Assembly (NCBI GenBank): GCA_050952465.1
Contig: JBMNKZ010000014.1
Span: 62,001-126,000, forward strand
Length of the DNA stretch: 64,000 nt
Reading direction: 5' to 3'
Origin: DUPU01 sp050952465
Lineage (GTDB): Bacteria > Bacillota > Dehalobacteriia > Dehalobacteriales > Dehalobacteriaceae
The notes below the pieces were generated by a model, which saw only the letters and a program-made list of their open reading frames with translations, searched no databases and was not told the origin of the DNA. The translations under genes were made by a program, and so were the position numbers. This document shows positions 51,432-59,967 of this stretch, piece by piece. The stretch's first letter is position 1. Every line of letters begins with the position of its first letter.

Positions 51432-52811
51432 ATGAATAAAAAAATTACCTTAGGGTTGTCAGCAGCATGCCTCGGTTACTTTGGGGTAAAATGGGGCAGC
51501 CGATTCTTAATAAATAAAGTATTTGACTCGGCACTAAAAAAAGTTATGACCGATATGTATGACGAAAATATTTGGGAACTAATTTCGGCTGCTACCAGGA
51601 TTGGGCCCCAAATAGTTATAGAGACAAACTTAAGAGCCCAAGAGGGGAAATTAATTAACCGACCTTTAGGTTCACCCAAAAAGTTTCCTTCCCTGGATAG
51701 TTTAATGTTTAATATTGCTCAGTTGGCAAATTTGCCAACCCCCATTGAAACCCCGGTGGACACTTCTGTAATCATCGGAAAGCAGGCTAAAAAACCTTTC
51801 AAAATCAGCCTACCCATGATGGTATCCGCCATGGCCTACGGAGAAGCATTAACTGCCGATGCTAAATGGGCCTTGGCTAAGGGTGCATCTATGGCTAAAA
51901 CAGCTATTTGCTCCGGAGAAGGTGCCTTTTTACCGCAAGAAAGAGAAGCGGCTGATATTTATATCTATATGTATAATCGGGGTGACTGGAATAAAGATGA
52001 AAGAATTCTCCAAAACTGTTCCGGAATTGAAATTCAATTTGGGCAAGGTGCTTTAGGCGGTGTGGGTCATGTCCTTCATGCCAATACCATTGACCGAGAA
52101 CTGAGGAAAGCTCTGAACTATCCCAAAGGAAAAGATGCTATTGTCCATTCCCAACAGTTAAATGTGCAGGATCCTGCCGATTTGCCCAAGTTTATTGAAT
52201 ACCTGAAAGATGAAAGTGGGGGAGTCCCAGTTGGGGTGAAACTTGCCGCAGGCAAATACCTTGAAAAGGATTTAGAGATTGTCTGCCATGCCGGAGCAGA
52301 TTATGTTGTTTTAGATGGTGCGGAAGCAGGAACAAAAGGCGGTGCGCCTATTCTTGAGGATGACTTTGGCGTTCCCACTGTGTTTGCTATCCCCCGGGGA
52401 GCAGAATGGCTCTATAAAACCGGTTTTCATAAAAGTGTATCTCTGATTGCCAGCGGAAAAATCCGCACACCCGGCGAAGTTCTAAAAGCCATCGCCCTGG
52501 GTGCGGATGCCTGCTACACTGGAACTACTGCCTTATTTGCTATGACCCACGATCAGGTCCTAAAAGCACTGCCCTACGAACCTCCTACTCAGGTGGTATG
52601 GTATAACGGAAAACACAAGGGTCAATTCAAAAAAGAAAAGGCAGCCCAAACTCTGGCCAAATTTTTCCTATCATGTAAGGCGGAAATAGAAGTAGGCGTA
52701 AAATCCTTAGGGAAAAAGACTATTAGAGAAGTCAACAGGGATGACCTTTTTTCCATTGACGAAACCATTGCCCGGGGACTAAAAATTCCTATGGCCTATG
52801 AACGCCCCTAA
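51432..52811 (+). CDS. FMN-binding glutamate synthase family protein
   Basis: 459 residues. Stand-alone central/FMN domain of the GltB type: RPLGSPKKFPSLDSLMFN, FKISLPMMVSAMAYGEAL, AICSGEGAFLP, EIQFGQGALGGVGHVL, VPVGVKLAAGKYLEKDLEIVCHAGADYVVLDGAEAGTKGGAP and IASGKIRTPGEVLKAIALGADACYTGTTALFAMTHDQ. It has neither the amidotransferase domain nor GltD. Relatives are membrane-anchored (here an N-terminal hydrophobic stretch, GLSAACLGYFGVKWG). The reaction is unproven; often only called glutamate synthase-related. ATG 51432 after GGACAGGAAG. Confidence 0.87.
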   Translation: MNKKITLGLSAACLGYFGVKWGSRFLINKVFDSALKKVMTDMYDENIWELISAATRIGPQIVIETNLRAQEGKLINRPLGSPKKFPSLDSLMFNIAQLANLPTPIETPVDTSVIIGKQAKKPFKISLPMMVSAMAYGEALTADAKWALAKGASMAKTAICSGEGAFLPQEREAADIYIYMYNRGDWNKDERILQNCSGIEIQFGQGALGGVGHVLHANTIDRELRKALNYPKGKDAIVHSQQLNVQDPADLPKFIEYLKDESGGVPVGVKLAAGKYLEKDLEIVCHAGADYVVLDGAEAGTKGGAPILEDDFGVPTVFAIPRGAEWLYKTGFHKSVSLIASGKIRTPGEVLKAIALGADACYTGTTALFAMTHDQVLKALPYEPPTQVVWYNGKHKGQFKKEKAAQTLAKFFLSCKAEIEVGVKSLGKKTIREVNRDDLFSIDETIARGLKIPMAYERP

Positions 52812-52836
52812 ATATAAGCTAAAAGGGCGTTTTCAT
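52801..52836. terminator. Bidirectional terminator between FMN protein and fdhD genes
   Basis: AACGCCC (52801-52807) and GGGCGTT (52826-52832) form a stem with a long AT-rich loop, followed by TTTTC. It overlaps the stop of the plus-strand gene and faces the fdhD stop. Confidence 0.55.
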
Positions 52837-53633
52837 GAAGTTAATCTTTCAGGACACGTATATACATATCCTTTTTCACCCCGGACATAACCTAAAATGG
52901 TAACATTATATTCCTGAGCTAAACTTACTGCTGCAACAGTGGGTGTAGATCTAGACACTAGTACTGGGGTTCCAAGCCTTATTATCTTGGTCATTATTTC
53001 CGATGAAATTCTTCCACTTACAAAAACAATACTGTTGCTGGATAAATTGATCCTACGATTCTTCAGCAACATTCCGGTTATCTTGTCAAAACAATTATGT
53101 CTGCCGATATCTTCATTCATAATCGAATAATCGGGAGTATGAAACAAGACACTGTGTACTCCCCCAACATCTTTGAATATTTCAGATTGGTTGATAAAAT
53201 CATTCATAAGCGTCACAATTGTGCTAATTGAAAATGTAGTTTCACTTTTAACCTGTAAGTACTTGTTTTTTTTCAAAGGATTGATATAAGTAAAGCATCT
53301 CCCACAACCGGAAGTAATACTTCTTAGGCTTTCCTGCCGGTTAAGCGGTATATTATCTTTCAATTTAACTATAACCGCAAACATCCTTTCATCATAATAA
53401 ATGCTTAAAATATCATCATAGGAATTAATTACCCCTTCATTATAGAGAAAACCAATGGCTAACTCTTCCTGACATTGATTAAGACAAAGGAGAGAAACAA
53501 GTTCCACTTCGTTGACAAATATTTTCAATGAAATCTCAGAAATTACTTTTTTACTGCTAGGTCTTAATGAGTAACTACCATTCACTTTGCTTATTTGCAT
53601 TACAGCACATTCTTCGTAGATTTTACCTTCCAA
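52833..53633 (-). CDS. fdhD: Formate dehydrogenase accessory sulfurtransferase
   Basis: FdhD transfers sulfur from a cysteine desulfurase to the molybdenum or tungsten cofactor of formate dehydrogenases. About 266 residues. The catalytic CxxC loop is TSGCGRCFTY (near the middle). Other family marks are CLNQCQEELAIGFLYNEGVI, NEDIGRHNCFDKITG, FVSGRISSEIMTKI and VLVSRSTPTVAAVSLA. I start at TTG 53633 (AGGCAGG eight bases upstream). An upstream in-frame GTG (53669) and a downstream ATG (53600) are alternatives. No formate dehydrogenase gene is adjacent. Confidence 0.93.
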   Translation of the reverse strand: MEGKIYEECAVMQISKVNGSYSLRPSSKKVISEISLKIFVNEVELVSLLCLNQCQEELAIGFLYNEGVINSYDDILSIYYDERMFAVIVKLKDNIPLNRQESLRSITSGCGRCFTYINPLKKNKYLQVKSETTFSISTIVTLMNDFINQSEIFKDVGGVHSVLFHTPDYSIMNEDIGRHNCFDKITGMLLKNRRINLSSNSIVFVSGRISSEIMTKIIRLGTPVLVSRSTPTVAAVSLAQEYNVTILGYVRGEKGYVYTCPERLTS

Positions 53634-53876
53634 GAATTTTACCTGCCTTTCAGTTATAATGACTGTCACAGCTTAACCGAAAAATTTTTTCAACAAAACT
53701 CGAAAATAATTGTTCCGGAATACTTTAATTGTTCCTTCTGCCCCACCTAATATGCATATTTAGGAACTTAAAAAACGTACAGTCCGCAAAAACTGATATC
53801 AATATAACAGAATCTAATCGTTTTTGTCATTAGTTTTTCCGTAATATTATCCCGGTGTTTGGATTTTCCTTTTGGT

Positions 53877-53951
53877 TCAAAGCATTCCTCTTATATTTGG
53901 ATTACCGCTATCCTGACGGATTTTTCTCAGTTTGATTCTGGGAATGCTCAT
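53877..53951 (-). pseudogene. Possible small or decayed gene with a Pro-rich upstream extension
   Basis: ATG 53951 gives a 24-residue basic peptide (MSIPRIKLRKIRQDSGNPNI...). The same frame stays open upstream for about 20 more codons with a striking Pro-rich sequence (PRPPPPNPPPYPPPSR) but without ATG, GTG or TTG. That suggests a truncated small gene or a start lost by mutation. Low confidence; no ribosome site at the ATG. Confidence 0.25.
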
Positions 53952-54189
53952 GCGTGACGGCGGAGGATAAGGAGGAGGATTTGGCGGTGGAGGACGGGGA
54001 ACCAGGTAAAAATGGCTGCCTTAAAATAAACACTATATATAGTTTCAGTTGGTTCATCTAAAGGGAGCTGGGAGTCTCTGTTAAGTTTACCCGGCTCTAA
54101 GTCATTTTATAATGAGACTCCCTTTACTCCACTAGCTTATAAAGCTGAAAAGATGAGGTTCGGGATAGAACCCCATAAATATTAAAAAT

Positions 54190-54246
54190 CCCTTTTTTAT
54201 ATATGTCACGCAAGTTATGCGCGATTTAAGTAAAAAAGGGTTTTTT
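54190..54246. terminator. Terminator after the Mn exporter gene
   Basis: CCCTTTTTT and AAAAAAGGG arms around a long loop, with T-runs on both strands. It lies about 40 bases after the stop of the minus-strand gene at 54287. Confidence 0.7.
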
Positions 54247-54286
54247 ATTGAACAATTGCATTTCTTATATTAGTGTCAAATTAGTG

Positions 54287-54982
54287 TCAAATTTTTTTAG
54301 GGTTGCATTCAGATGTACCTCTTCGAGCAACGTTACGTAAGTATATAATATAGCTGAAAACTATGACGGAGATAATCACTAGTGTTAACCACTTGAAAAG
54401 GATGTCCGACAGGGACGCATAAATTCCAATATACCCAAATAGAATAAAAATCCCACCTGATACTGTTTTGACTGTCCGTTCAGGGATTTTCTTACCCATA
54501 ACAACACCAATAACAATCCCGATAATATTTGAGACCATCATCCCTGCTGTCGATGCAGCTAACACAGTAAAAATATTATTATATTTAGCAGCGAGCGTTA
54601 TAGTTGCTAGTTGTGTCTTGTCCCCCATTTCAGCAATAAAGAAAGCAATAAATACTGTCCAAAATGGACTAAAATAATCTTTTTTATCTTCGCCTTCTAA
54701 AGTATCGCCTCTAAAAGTCCAAAGACCAAAAAAGACAAATGATATGGCCGCAAGTAATTGTATGGTTGACATAGGTATTAATCTAGTTAAATAATCTCCT
54801 ACAATAACAGCAAAAAAATGGTTAAATATTGTTGCCCCAAATACGGCGGCTAAAACTGTTCCTGCTTTAAATCTAGTGGCAAACGCCATACCTAACAACT
54901 GTGTTTTATCTCCCATTTCACCAAGTACCACAACTGCAAAAGTTGTTATTAAAGCTTCAATATCACTAAAAATATCCCTCAC
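54287..54982 (-). CDS. TMEM165/GDT1 family Mn2+ exporter
   Basis: 231 residues, six to seven membrane helices in two inverted halves. Each half has the family motif E-x-G-D-K-T: VVLGEMGDKTQLLGMAFA (about residue 21) and FFIAEMGDKTQLATITLA (about residue 117). Bacterial members (MneA-like) export Mn2+. The leader carries a yybP-ykoY Mn2+ riboswitch, which strongly supports manganese as substrate. Start GTG 54982; the ribosome site (AAAGG) is unusually close, so the exact start is uncertain. Confidence 0.93.
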   Translation of the reverse strand: MRDIFSDIEALITTFAVVVLGEMGDKTQLLGMAFATRFKAGTVLAAVFGATIFNHFFAVIVGDYLTRLIPMSTIQLLAAISFVFFGLWTFRGDTLEGEDKKDYFSPFWTVFIAFFIAEMGDKTQLATITLAAKYNNIFTVLAASTAGMMVSNIIGIVIGVVMGKKIPERTVKTVSGGIFILFGYIGIYASLSDILFKWLTLVIISVIVFSYIIYLRNVARRGTSECNPKKI

Positions 54983-55035
54983 TACCTTTCATTGTTATTG
55001 AATAATAAACAGATAATTTTATTGCACCCCCTGTA

Positions 55036-55165
55036 ATAAAATAAAAATAACCTTTAGGCACATAAAATGTGTCTAAAGGTCTCGTTAAACAGAAAAACTG
55101 TCGTTTTTGCCAGATCCAAAGATCAGTATGTTGACAAAAACTTAATAACTACTCCCCTTTAGGAG
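55036..55165 (-). promoter_or_regulatory. yybP-ykoY Mn2+ riboswitch with terminator
   Basis: On the minus strand the conserved loop CTAAAGGGGAGTAG (55163-55149) and the second conserved segment AACGAGACCTTTAG (about 55087-55073) are present; the arms CTAAAGG and CCTTTAG close P1. The same CCTTTAG can pair instead with CTAAAGG at 55057-55051, forming a hairpin followed by TTATTTTTATTTTATT. Mn2+ binding should favour P1 and so prevent termination (ON switch). Confidence 0.88.
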
Positions 55166-55251
55166 GATATAAAGTTAATAATATCTTACATAGATATATT
55201 GTTAAAGTCAAGAAAATTTAAATTATTACTATTTTAAACATACTACTCAAT

Positions 55252-55755
55252 TTATTTTGTTTTTAACCTGACTATGCTAATGAAAATGGCATGACCTATT
55301 AAATTTGAAATAACAGTTTTCCATCCTTGTAACCTTAACCCAAAAAGGCCGGGGTTTTTCAGAATTCCCTTCCGCATATAAGGGTTTACCCAACCGACGA
55401 TTGGAAAAAGAAAAGAAGAGACTAGAAAAACCACAATGCCAAATTTTAAAGATTGAACTTCTTGGTGACCCTTGATTTTTGGTTTTAATGTACGAAACAA
55501 AGCTACCCAACTTACTGCGCCTGTATAGAATATCAATCCACCTAAAAAGGAAGCCTTTTTACCGGGTGGAAGAAAAATAGTTCCATTAGCGGTAGCATTA
55601 TCTATCCTTGTTAATCCAATCTGTGGAGCTAGACGAAAAAAAGCCTCCATTGCTCCAGCTCCTAATAATGCAGCTAGCCAAGTTTTTGGTTCTTTAGAAT
55701 AATTAAAAGATTTTTTCACTATTTTAATGTAGGGTTTAACATACTTCTTAGTCAA
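55252..55755 (-). CDS. Hypothetical membrane protein (167 aa)
   Basis: Start TTG 55755 with GGGAG seven bases upstream. Basic N-terminus, then about four hydrophobic segments (WLAALLGAGAMEAFFRLA, ASFLGGLIFYTGAVSWVALF, FGIVVFLVSSFLFPIVGWV, VISNLIGHAIFISIV). It is not a known transporter family that I recognise. Located upstream of the Mn riboswitch in the same direction but probably in a separate transcript. Confidence 0.7.
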   Translation of the reverse strand: MTKKYVKPYIKIVKKSFNYSKEPKTWLAALLGAGAMEAFFRLAPQIGLTRIDNATANGTIFLPPGKKASFLGGLIFYTGAVSWVALFRTLKPKIKGHQEVQSLKFGIVVFLVSSFLFPIVGWVNPYMRKGILKNPGLFGLRLQGWKTVISNLIGHAIFISIVRLKTK

Positions 55756-55909
55756 AGGTTTACTCCCATTACGGAAATTATCATTTATATTATTGTATTT
55801 TTACAAAAATATAATACATAAATAAATCCCCTGTCATAGCCGGATATATGCGCTCTTTTCATTTCTGTAAGGGAGTTTACTTGGTATTTTGAATCAATTA
55901 CCTTTGTAT

Positions 55910-56785
55910 TTATTCTAATTTCCCACCCTCAATGACTAGACTCTCTATAAAACTTTCTCCGTATACATCTGCTAATGTTTCATTATAGGCCTCATGTATA
56001 AAATTCTCTGCGCCTAGGGAAGCAAGTTCATTGTTAATCCAGTCCAGAAGCTCTTTATTGCCCTTAGCAACAGCAGGTGCTATAGTATCCTGTCCACCTA
56101 ATGTTGGAACGCCAACACTAAAACCGGGATTTTCTTTTGCCCAGGCAATTACTTCAGTATTATCGTTTGCTATGGCTGCTCCACGACCGTCCTTTAATGC
56201 TTCAAATATTTCTGTGTACTGTTCAAATTTTAATAATTCAATATCCGGATGATTTTTTGTAAAATAAGTCTCAGCAGTTGTGCCTTTGGCAACAATAACT
56301 TTTTTGCCTTTCAATTGATCGACTGATGTAATTTTAGCACTATCCGGTGATACTATTCCTAGAGAAACCTTCATATAAGGATTTGCGAAATCAACTTTTT
56401 GTTTTCTCTCATCAGTTACAGTAAAATTGGCCATTATGATATCTACCTTGTTAGATTCTAAATATGCCACCCTGCTTGCTGCATCAACTAATACAAACTC
56501 AACTTTGGATTCATCACCTAAAAGGTCTTTTGCGAACCTTTTGGCAATATATACGTCAAAACCTTGATTCTTACCATTTGCATCTACAAAGCCAAAGGGG
56601 GGCTTATCACTAAACACTCCAATTCTAATAACTCCCCGTTCCTTAATTTCAGCAAGGGAACCTTTCTTTTCTGATTCCAAAGAATTACCTGTTGTGCTTG
56701 ATGTTTTACTACTGCAACCTGTAAATATCCCTAAAACCACTATTGAAATAATTAATGCCAGTAAAACCTTTCTGATATTTTTCAT
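55910..56785 (-). CDS. Cysteine-type amino acid ABC transporter substrate-binding lipoprotein
   Basis: 291 residues. Lipobox LGIFTGCSSK. SBP_bac_3 fold: SLAEIKERGVIRIGVFSDKPPFGFVDANGKNQGFDVYIAKRFAKDLLG, VEFVLVDAASRVAYLESNKVDIIMANFTVTDERKQKVDFANPYMKV and KGTTAETYF. This combination is characteristic of the Cys-binding PEB1a/CjaA-like group. Last gene of the permease-permease-ATPase-SBP operon under a T-box with a Cys-like specifier. It therefore most likely captures cysteine or cystine outside the membrane. Confidence 0.88.
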   Translation of the reverse strand: MKNIRKVLLALIISIVVLGIFTGCSSKTSSTTGNSLESEKKGSLAEIKERGVIRIGVFSDKPPFGFVDANGKNQGFDVYIAKRFAKDLLGDESKVEFVLVDAASRVAYLESNKVDIIMANFTVTDERKQKVDFANPYMKVSLGIVSPDSAKITSVDQLKGKKVIVAKGTTAETYFTKNHPDIELLKFEQYTEIFEALKDGRGAAIANDNTEVIAWAKENPGFSVGVPTLGGQDTIAPAVAKGNKELLDWINNELASLGAENFIHEAYNETLADVYGESFIESLVIEGGKLE

Positions 56786-56812
56786 TTTACGCTCTCCCTT
56801 TCATTTTGCGAT

Positions 56813-57571
56813 TTAATAATTAAATATGTTTAAAAAGTGCTTAGCACGTTCCGTCTTCGGGTTTTCAAAAAATTCATCCGGTTCCGATATTTCACATATT
56901 CTACCTTCATCAATAAATACTATTTTATCGGCAACAGCATGAGCAAAGGACATCTCATGAGTTACAATAACCATTGTCATTCCTTGCTTTGCGAGATTTA
57001 ATATAACATCAAGGACCTCCCTTACCATTTCAGGATCAAGGGATGCTGTTACCTCATCAAAAAGCATTATCTTCGGGTTCATACACAATGCTCTTACAAT
57101 AGCGATTCGTTGCTTCTGGCCTCCGGAAAGCTGCCGAGGGTAAGAGTCTTGCCGGTCGAGGAGTCCAACCCTATCTAATAACTGTCTTGCCAAAGTCAGC
57201 ACCTCAGTTTTATCCCTTTTTTGTACCTTCGTGGGGCCTAAAATTATATTTTCGATAACTGTCATGTGTGGAAAAAGGTCATAATTTTGGAACACCATCC
57301 CTATCTGTTGGCGAATTTCTTGCCAGTTTATATTTTTATTAATAAGACTTTTATTTTGAAATTTTATATCACCTTCCTTAATATCCTCAAGACCATTTAG
57401 ACATCTTAAAAGAGTGCTTTTCCCACAACCTGATGGACCCAGGATAACAACAACTTCACCCCCACGGATGCATAAATTAATATTTTCTAATACTTTTTTC
57501 CCGTCATATTCCTTATGCAGGCCCTTTATTTCGAGTATTACCTCATTGTTTTCCTTACCTATGATAGTCAC
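56813..57571 (-). CDS. Amino acid ABC transporter ATP-binding protein
   Basis: 252 residues, polar amino acid (PAAT) type. Walker A LGPSGCGKSTLLRCLNGLE, Q-loop GMVFQNYDLFPHMTV, signature LSGGQKQRIAIVRALCM, Walker B IMLFDEVTASLDPE, H-loop VTHEMSFAHAVAD. Start GTG 57571 (GGAG five bases upstream), overlapping the permease gene by 17 bases; GTG 57577 is possible. 27 bases before the SBP gene. Confidence 0.93.
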   Translation of the reverse strand: MTIIGKENNEVILEIKGLHKEYDGKKVLENINLCIRGGEVVVILGPSGCGKSTLLRCLNGLEDIKEGDIKFQNKSLINKNINWQEIRQQIGMVFQNYDLFPHMTVIENIILGPTKVQKRDKTEVLTLARQLLDRVGLLDRQDSYPRQLSGGQKQRIAIVRALCMNPKIMLFDEVTASLDPEMVREVLDVILNLAKQGMTMVIVTHEMSFAHAVADKIVFIDEGRICEISEPDEFFENPKTERAKHFLNIFNY

Positions 57572-58247
57572 CTCCACTCCATTTGTTTTCCAGCCTATTA
57601 GATATTATTGAAAGAGGGTAACAGATTATAAAATATAACATGAATATGAAGCCGTAAACCCAAAAAGACGCTGTAGGTACTTCCAAACGTGAAAGCTCTA
57701 TAATCTGCTGACCTACCTTTATAACATCGATAACTCCTATCAATACTACCAAAGAAGTAGTTTTAACCATTCTTGTAGCTAAATTTATGGCACCGGGCAA
57801 CATTCTTCTCACAGCCTGCGGTATCAGAATATACCTATAAAGCCCCCAAAAGCTTAATCCGATAGCTTTTCCGGATTCAATCTGGTGCCTTGGCAAAGAT
57901 TCCAATGAGCCTCTTACGATATCCCCCATCTCTGCAGCACCCCAAAGACTAAATACAATAATAGAAACAGTTTGACCATCAAGATCAATATTCAACGCCG
58001 TAGTAACTCCAAAATACATAATAAACAACCAAACAAGGATTGGTATTATTCTAAATAGCTCGAGATATAATCGACAAATCAGGTGTATCAATTTTGATTT
58101 TGATGTCCATATAACCCCAAAAACTATTCCAAGTAAAGAACCTAAAATAATTGAAATGAAAGCTATTTTCGTTGTTATTAAGAGTCCCCCAAATAAACGA
58201 GGAAGGTTCATCCCCTGAAAAAGTACTTCAATTCCCAAACTCTGCAT
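57555..58247 (-). CDS. Amino acid ABC transporter permease (second)
   Basis: 230 residues, HisMQ-type permease with five helices. The EAA-like loop is MGDIVRGSLESLPRHQIESGKAIGLSFWGLYRYILIPQAVRRMLP. ATG 58247 with GGAAGGT upstream. Overlaps the first permease gene by 20 bases and the ATPase gene by 17. Together the two permeases form the membrane heterodimer. Confidence 0.92.
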   Translation of the reverse strand: MQSLGIEVLFQGMNLPRLFGGLLITTKIAFISIILGSLLGIVFGVIWTSKSKLIHLICRLYLELFRIIPILVWLFIMYFGVTTALNIDLDGQTVSIIVFSLWGAAEMGDIVRGSLESLPRHQIESGKAIGLSFWGLYRYILIPQAVRRMLPGAINLATRMVKTTSLVVLIGVIDVIKVGQQIIELSRLEVPTASFWVYGFIFMLYFIICYPLSIISNRLENKWSGGDYHR

Positions 58248-58893
58248 ATCTTACCTTCCTTTCCAGCCATGTCAAAAATACTGATAATGGCAAAAGTATA
58301 ATCAAATATGCAGCTACCAACATAAACAAAGCTTCTAAGGTTTGATAATACATACCTATTAAATCTTTTGTTACATTCATGAGGTCTACCACCGCAATTG
58401 CCCCTACAATAGATGTTTCTTTTAGTAAGAAAATACAGTTTGCTCCTAATGAAGGAATACTCACCGAAAATGCCTGAGGAATAATCACGTACCTCACGAG
58501 CTGAATTTTGGAAAGCCCTATACTAAGGCCAGATTCAATTTGAGACTTGCTTACAGCTTCTAAACCGCTTCGAAAAGCTTCAGCCATATAACTTCCCCCT
58601 AAAAATGACAATCCGATAATGGCACATGTATTTTCGCTCAGGGTTATACCTAATTTAGTAAGCCCAAAGTATAAAAAAAATAACTGAATAAGCAATGGGG
58701 TATTACGTGAAAGTTCAATATAAATTTGGACGATAGTTTTTTTAACCCTAATCTTGAAATATTGTATTACACTACACATAAAGCCGATTATTAAGGATAT
58801 CACTATCCCCCAAAATCCAAGTTTTAAAGTAACCCATGCTGCCTTTTGATATAACGGCAAACTATCTATGATAAATTGCCAGTTAATAATCAT
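58228..58893 (-). CDS. Amino acid ABC transporter permease (first)
   Basis: 221 residues, HisMQ-type. Coupling segment MAEAFRSGLEAVSKSQIESGLSIGLSKIQLVRYVIIPQAFSVSIP. Five hydrophobic helices. ATG 58893 with GAGGTGG upstream. First gene after the T-box leader. Confidence 0.92.
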   Translation of the reverse strand: MIINWQFIIDSLPLYQKAAWVTLKLGFWGIVISLIIGFMCSVIQYFKIRVKKTIVQIYIELSRNTPLLIQLFFLYFGLTKLGITLSENTCAIIGLSFLGGSYMAEAFRSGLEAVSKSQIESGLSIGLSKIQLVRYVIIPQAFSVSIPSLGANCIFLLKETSIVGAIAVVDLMNVTKDLIGMYYQTLEALFMLVAAYLIILLPLSVFLTWLERKVRYAEFGN

Positions 58894-58949
58894 TATTTGA
58901 CCACCTCTTTACCTACCATGACACAGAATCCGAAGTTTTGATTGAGAAA

Positions 58950-59215
58950 TAAAAAAACTCCTGCCCCTATTTCAGAGGCAGAAGTTAATTCCGCGGTTCC
59001 ACTCTGATTACCGGCTAATAGCCGGCATCTCATGATGGTATCTACTATATACCACAACACTTTAACGGGTGTACCCGCCGGAGCCTACTTATTTTCGATC
59101 CGGTACTCAAGGGCGCACTTCAGTCAATCTCAATCAAAATCCCTTCCAGCCAATGAGGATTTCTCTCTGTCGATTTGCCTTAACCTACTCTTCCCTATCA
59201 CTGTAATTCATAGTA
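58950..59215 (-). promoter_or_regulatory. T-box leader, specifier probably TGC (Cys), with terminator
   Basis: Minus-strand elements in order: GGGAAGAGTA (stem I loop-E strand), AGAGAG, the partner strand GACTGAAGTGCGCCC, the T-box AGAGTGGAACCGCGG (59004-58990) and the terminator CTTCTGCCTCT / AGGGGCAGGAG plus seven T (58985-58951). With GGTTAA/TTGACT and GGG/CCC as helices, the specifier strand reads GAA-G-TGC-G, so the codon at 59117-59115 is TGC, cysteine. Uncharged tRNA-Cys would stabilise the antiterminator and turn on the importer. Confidence 0.9.
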
Positions 59216-59242
59216 TACCTATATGATTTATATGATTAGTAT

Positions 59243-59269
59243 ATTATACTATTAGTGTATTCTTGTCAA
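59243..59269 (-). promoter_or_regulatory. Promoter of the T-box transcript
   Basis: Minus-strand TTGACA (59269-59264) and TATAAT (59248-59243), both consensus, with a slightly short 15-base spacer, about 30 bases upstream of stem I. Confidence 0.7.
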
Positions 59270-59482
59270 ATGGTTTTTTTGATAATTTAATAAACCAAAA
59301 ATCTCTAATTGAATGCACTCTTATTTTTAATTAATTTTATTTTTCCTGTATGAAGAACTTATGAAGAAATTAAAAAGAGCTAACCTTTAATTAAAATGTA
59401 CCCTATCGGATAGACACTTAAAAAAAGACTATCTGATAGGGTAATTTTATGTATAATTAAGTAACAAAGGAAGGGTGGTTAA

Positions 59483-59908
59483 ATGAGTAACAAAATATTT
59501 ACACAAGATGAGATAGAAATATTGTCTAGTAATAAATATGTTAAGCGCGTTAGCTCTAAAGGTATCACTTATACTGATGAGTTTAAGCGTATTTTTATCA
59601 GTGAGAATCAAAAAGGAAAGTTTCCTAGGATCATATTTGAAGAATGTGGTTTTAATATAGATATTTTAGGAATGAAAAGAGTGGAATCATCTGGGAAAAG
59701 GTGGCGTGCAGCTTATAGAGAAAATGGGATACTTGGGCTTCAAGACAATCGAATAGAAAACTCAGGAAGACCTAGTGAAAAAGATCTCACCTTAGAAGAT
59801 AAATACGACCGTCTAAAGGCTCAAAACAAATTATTGAAAGCTGAGAATGAACTGCTAAAAAAAATCGAAATGTTGGAAAGGGGGATGGTAAGGAAGATGC
59901 AAGATTAG
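59483..59908 (+). CDS. IS3-family transposase OrfA
   Basis: 141 residues. Helix-turn-helix N-terminal part (YTDEFKRIFISENQKGKFPRIIFEECGFNIDILG, RWRAAYRENGILGLQD). The C-terminal leucine-zipper-like coiled coil is LEDKYDRLKAQNKLLKAENELLKKIEML. ATG 59483 after GGAAGGGTGG. A run of eight A (59857-59864, CTAAAAAAAATC) near the end allows a -1 frameshift into orfB. Confidence 0.92.
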   Translation: MSNKIFTQDEIEILSSNKYVKRVSSKGITYTDEFKRIFISENQKGKFPRIIFEECGFNIDILGMKRVESSGKRWRAAYRENGILGLQDNRIENSGRPSEKDLTLEDKYDRLKAQNKLLKAENELLKKIEMLERGMVRKMQD

Positions 59909-59967
59909 TTACAGAGCAGAAATTTCAGCTTATCAAAGCAGTTGTTACAAAGAATAAGCTAAAGAAT

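Larger units (their letters stand above)
53634..54286. other. Gene-poor intergenic stretch
   Basis: About 650 bases between the fdhD start and the TMEM165-type gene end. It holds a 24-codon minus-strand reading frame with an in-frame upstream Pro-rich extension (53877-53951, listed separately), an inverted repeat GGGAGTCTC/GAGACTCCC (about 54068-54115) and a terminator at 54190-54246. I see no RNA gene or convincing promoter. Confidence 0.5.
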
